A stretch of 6,633 nucleotides of DNA from Bacillota bacterium (lineage in GTDB: Bacteria; Bacillota; Clostridia; Lachnospirales; Lachnospiraceae), in the NCBI GenBank assembly GCA_023398855.1, contig JAEWRS010000312.1, positions 1 through 6,633 of the forward strand. The letters run 5' to 3'. The notes under the pieces were generated by a model. It saw nothing but the letters and a program-made list of their open reading frames with translations, was not told where the DNA came from and ran no database searches. Below are positions 5,147-6,633 of the stretch, piece by piece (position 1 is the stretch's first letter; the number at the start of each line of letters is the position of its first letter). Both the position numbers and the translations under genes were made by a program.

Positions 5147-6633
5147 CTACAGCTCATATTTGCTCCCGATCCCATACCGCTTCATTTTCCTCCACAAGGT
5201 GGTGGTGCTGATCTTAAGTTCCTCTGCCACCATGGTCCGGTTGCCCTGATGCTTATCCAGCAGAGCCGCAACGCGGACTGCATCCGGATTCTTTAACACA
5301 ACAGTCTGAATCCTGCCGTTTTGTTCTCTTATAAGGGGATAAAGTTCCTGTATCAGTTCTTTCACCATCCCTTCCTCCACCCGCCTGCGGTGGGCCGTGA
5401 GAATCATGCGTTCACAAAAAACCTCCAGCTGAAGTATATTTCCTTCCCAGAAATACTCCTCCATGGTCTTTAAAGCGGCCACGCTGATTTCCACATATTT
5501 CGAATAAGCAGTATTAAACCGGGCCAGGTACACGCGGACCAGTCTGGGAATGTCTTCCCTGGTCCTGCGAAGAGGAGGCAGCTCAATCTTAAGAGAGGAA
5601 AGAAGGAAATATAAATCTTCCCGGAACTGGCCGTTTTTTACCAGCAGGGACAGTTCCTTTGAGGTAGTGACCATAAGCCGCACCGGAAGGGCACGTTTTA
5701 CCATGGAATTGTTACACCAAAACAGCTTATCATGGACTGCCTTATATAGGAGGTATTGAGTCTCTAAGGACAGCTTGTCCACTTCCTGAAGCAGGACTGT
5801 TCCATAAGCAGCCTTCTCCCAGGCCCCTTTTTTCCTTTCCTCAGAAAAACCGAAGATAACCTCCCTCTGTTCCTGAGGGGATAAAGAGCCGCAGTTAATA
5901 TTTAAAAACGGCCCCCCTTTTTGGGGACTGTTATTGTGAAGAGCCTCTGCCAATACCTCCTTTTCCGTTCCTGTTTCCCCGCAAATCACCACAGGGCTTT
6001 TGGATAGGGTATAGGATCTGGCCAGCTTGATGCACCGCTTCATTTCCGGAGCTTCCCGTAAGATATCGACGAAATTACGGCTGGCAATGTATCCGTTAGC
6101 CAGCTTGGCCCCTGAAGCCTCAGGATCCCTTCTTTCCATTGCCTTCATTTTATGGCAGGTCAGAATGGCTCCGCTGAAATGCCCGTCATACTGAATCGGC
6201 GCTCCCACTACCATCAGGGGCTGGTCTCCAATGGAAAAGCAAGTAGAATAAAGTTCTTCGCTTCCCCTTAAGATTCCTTCAATGCCTTCCGTATCAATTC
6301 CCCTGATTACCTTATCAATTGGAAAACCGATCACTTCTGAGGCAGGCTTTCCCATCATCTGCTCAATCACCCGGTTAACAGTTACAATCTCTTTGTAAGC
6401 GTTGATTTTAATGATCCCGCTGAAAGAAGTATCCAGTAAGGTCTCAAGCTGGGCCTCATTTTGTTTTTCTATCTTTACTAGCTCTATCATGTGGATGGCC
6501 ATGCCAAGGGCACTGCGAATGGATTCTTCTCCTGTTTCCACAAACAGACTTGGAAATCCGATCTCAAAGGCCGTCTGGTTGGCCTTCACTCCCCCGATGA
6601 TTAAATCCACCCCATCTGCAATTGCCTGGCCTA
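5147..6633 (-). CDS. PrpR_N/PAS/AAA+/Fis-HTH transcriptional regulator with degenerate sigma-54 activator domain (partial, N-terminus beyond right edge)
   Basis: This is a presumed one-component regulator of the adjoining aldarate genes. The frame is open to the right edge, so the true start is not visible; a GTG at 6610 lies inside a conserved domain and is not a convincing start. About 494 residues are seen. They begin with the end of a PrpR_N sensor domain (AIADGVDLIIGG, then GFPSLFVETGEESIRSAL) and a PAS domain (LLDTSFSGIIKIN to about SGAILTCHK). The AAA+ domain follows (about 5530-6080), then a Fis-type HTH (GNRTMVAEELKISTTTLWRK) at the C-terminus. The AAA+ core is unusual. Walker A is GETGTEKE where GETGTGKE is normal (5957-5980). 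The GAFTGA loop that contacts sigma-54 is missing, replaced by a short segment SEERKKGAWEKAAYG. Walker B is VLLQEV with Gln for Asp (codon 5788-5786). The second arginine finger of FREDLYYRL is Leu (FREDLYFLL), and the WxGNxREL box reads WEGNILQL. It is probably a sigma-54-independent DNA-binding regulator, by inference. Confidence 0.88.
   Translation of the reverse strand, partial: GQAIADGVDLIIGGVKANQTAFEIGFPSLFVETGEESIRSALGMAIHMIELVKIEKQNEAQLETLLDTSFSGIIKINAYKEIVTVNRVIEQMMGKPASEVIGFPIDKVIRGIDTEGIEGILRGSEELYSTCFSIGDQPLMVVGAPIQYDGHFSGAILTCHKMKAMERRDPEASGAKLANGYIASRNFVDILREAPEMKRCIKLARSYTLSKSPVVICGETGTEKEVLAEALHNNSPQKGGPFLNINCGSLSPQEQREVIFGFSEERKKGAWEKAAYGTVLLQEVDKLSLETQYLLYKAVHDKLFWCNNSMVKRALPVRLMVTTSKELSLLVKNGQFREDLYFLLSSLKIELPPLRRTREDIPRLVRVYLARFNTAYSKYVEISVAALKTMEEYFWEGNILQLEVFCERMILTAHRRRVEEGMVKELIQELYPLIREQNGRIQTVVLKNPDAVRVAALLDKHQGNRTMVAEELKISTTTLWRKMKRYGIGSKYEL

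Noticed and set aside
5063..5296. Plus-strand open frame overlapping the inverted repeat and the end of the regulator gene
   Set aside because: Most of it is antisense to the conserved Fis HTH region. The rest crosses the stem-loop, and no RBS stands out.

Overview
This window reads as a chromosomal sugar-acid (aldarate) catabolism locus from a Gram-positive anaerobe of the Clostridia, most likely a Lachnospiraceae-type organism. That placement is an inference. It rests on strong GGAGG-type ribosome binding sites, a lipobox-anchored binding protein, moderate base composition, and a PrpR_N/PAS/Fis-type regulator beside clostridial-looking enzymes. No rRNA, tRNA, mobile element or CRISPR array is visible.

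Every gene lies on the minus strand, so the locus reads from right to left. Positions 5147-6633 hold the C-terminal part of a regulator built like a sigma-54 enhancer-binding protein: end of a PrpR_N sensor domain, PAS, AAA+ domain and Fis-type HTH. Its ATPase motifs are degraded and it has no GAFTGA loop. A long inverted repeat at 5085-5129 closes that gene. Next come two consecutive glucarate dehydratase-family genes of the enolase superfamily: a canonical gudD (3628-4956) and a diverged paralogue (2132-3490). The paralogue keeps all catalytic residues but has Thr in place of a substrate-pocket Asn. The 137-bp gap between them carries a perfect inverted repeat overlapping an extended -10 promoter. 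A family-5 ABC substrate-binding lipoprotein follows (485-2071); it is interrupted by one in-frame TAA at codon 220 and is otherwise intact. A DppB/OppB-type permease (1-448) starts at a TTG codon and runs off the left edge.

As a unit, the locus looks like a sensor-regulator controlling uptake and dehydration of D-glucarate or a related aldarate to 5-keto-4-deoxyglucarate. The aldolase and reductase steps, the second permease and the transporter ATPases would lie outside the window. The points most worth a second look are the regulator that seems to have lost sigma-54 function, the paired dehydratases with a pocket substitution, a peptide-type ABC transporter where enterobacteria use the MFS carrier GudP, the nonsense codon in the binding protein, and the palindromic promoter between the two dehydratases.
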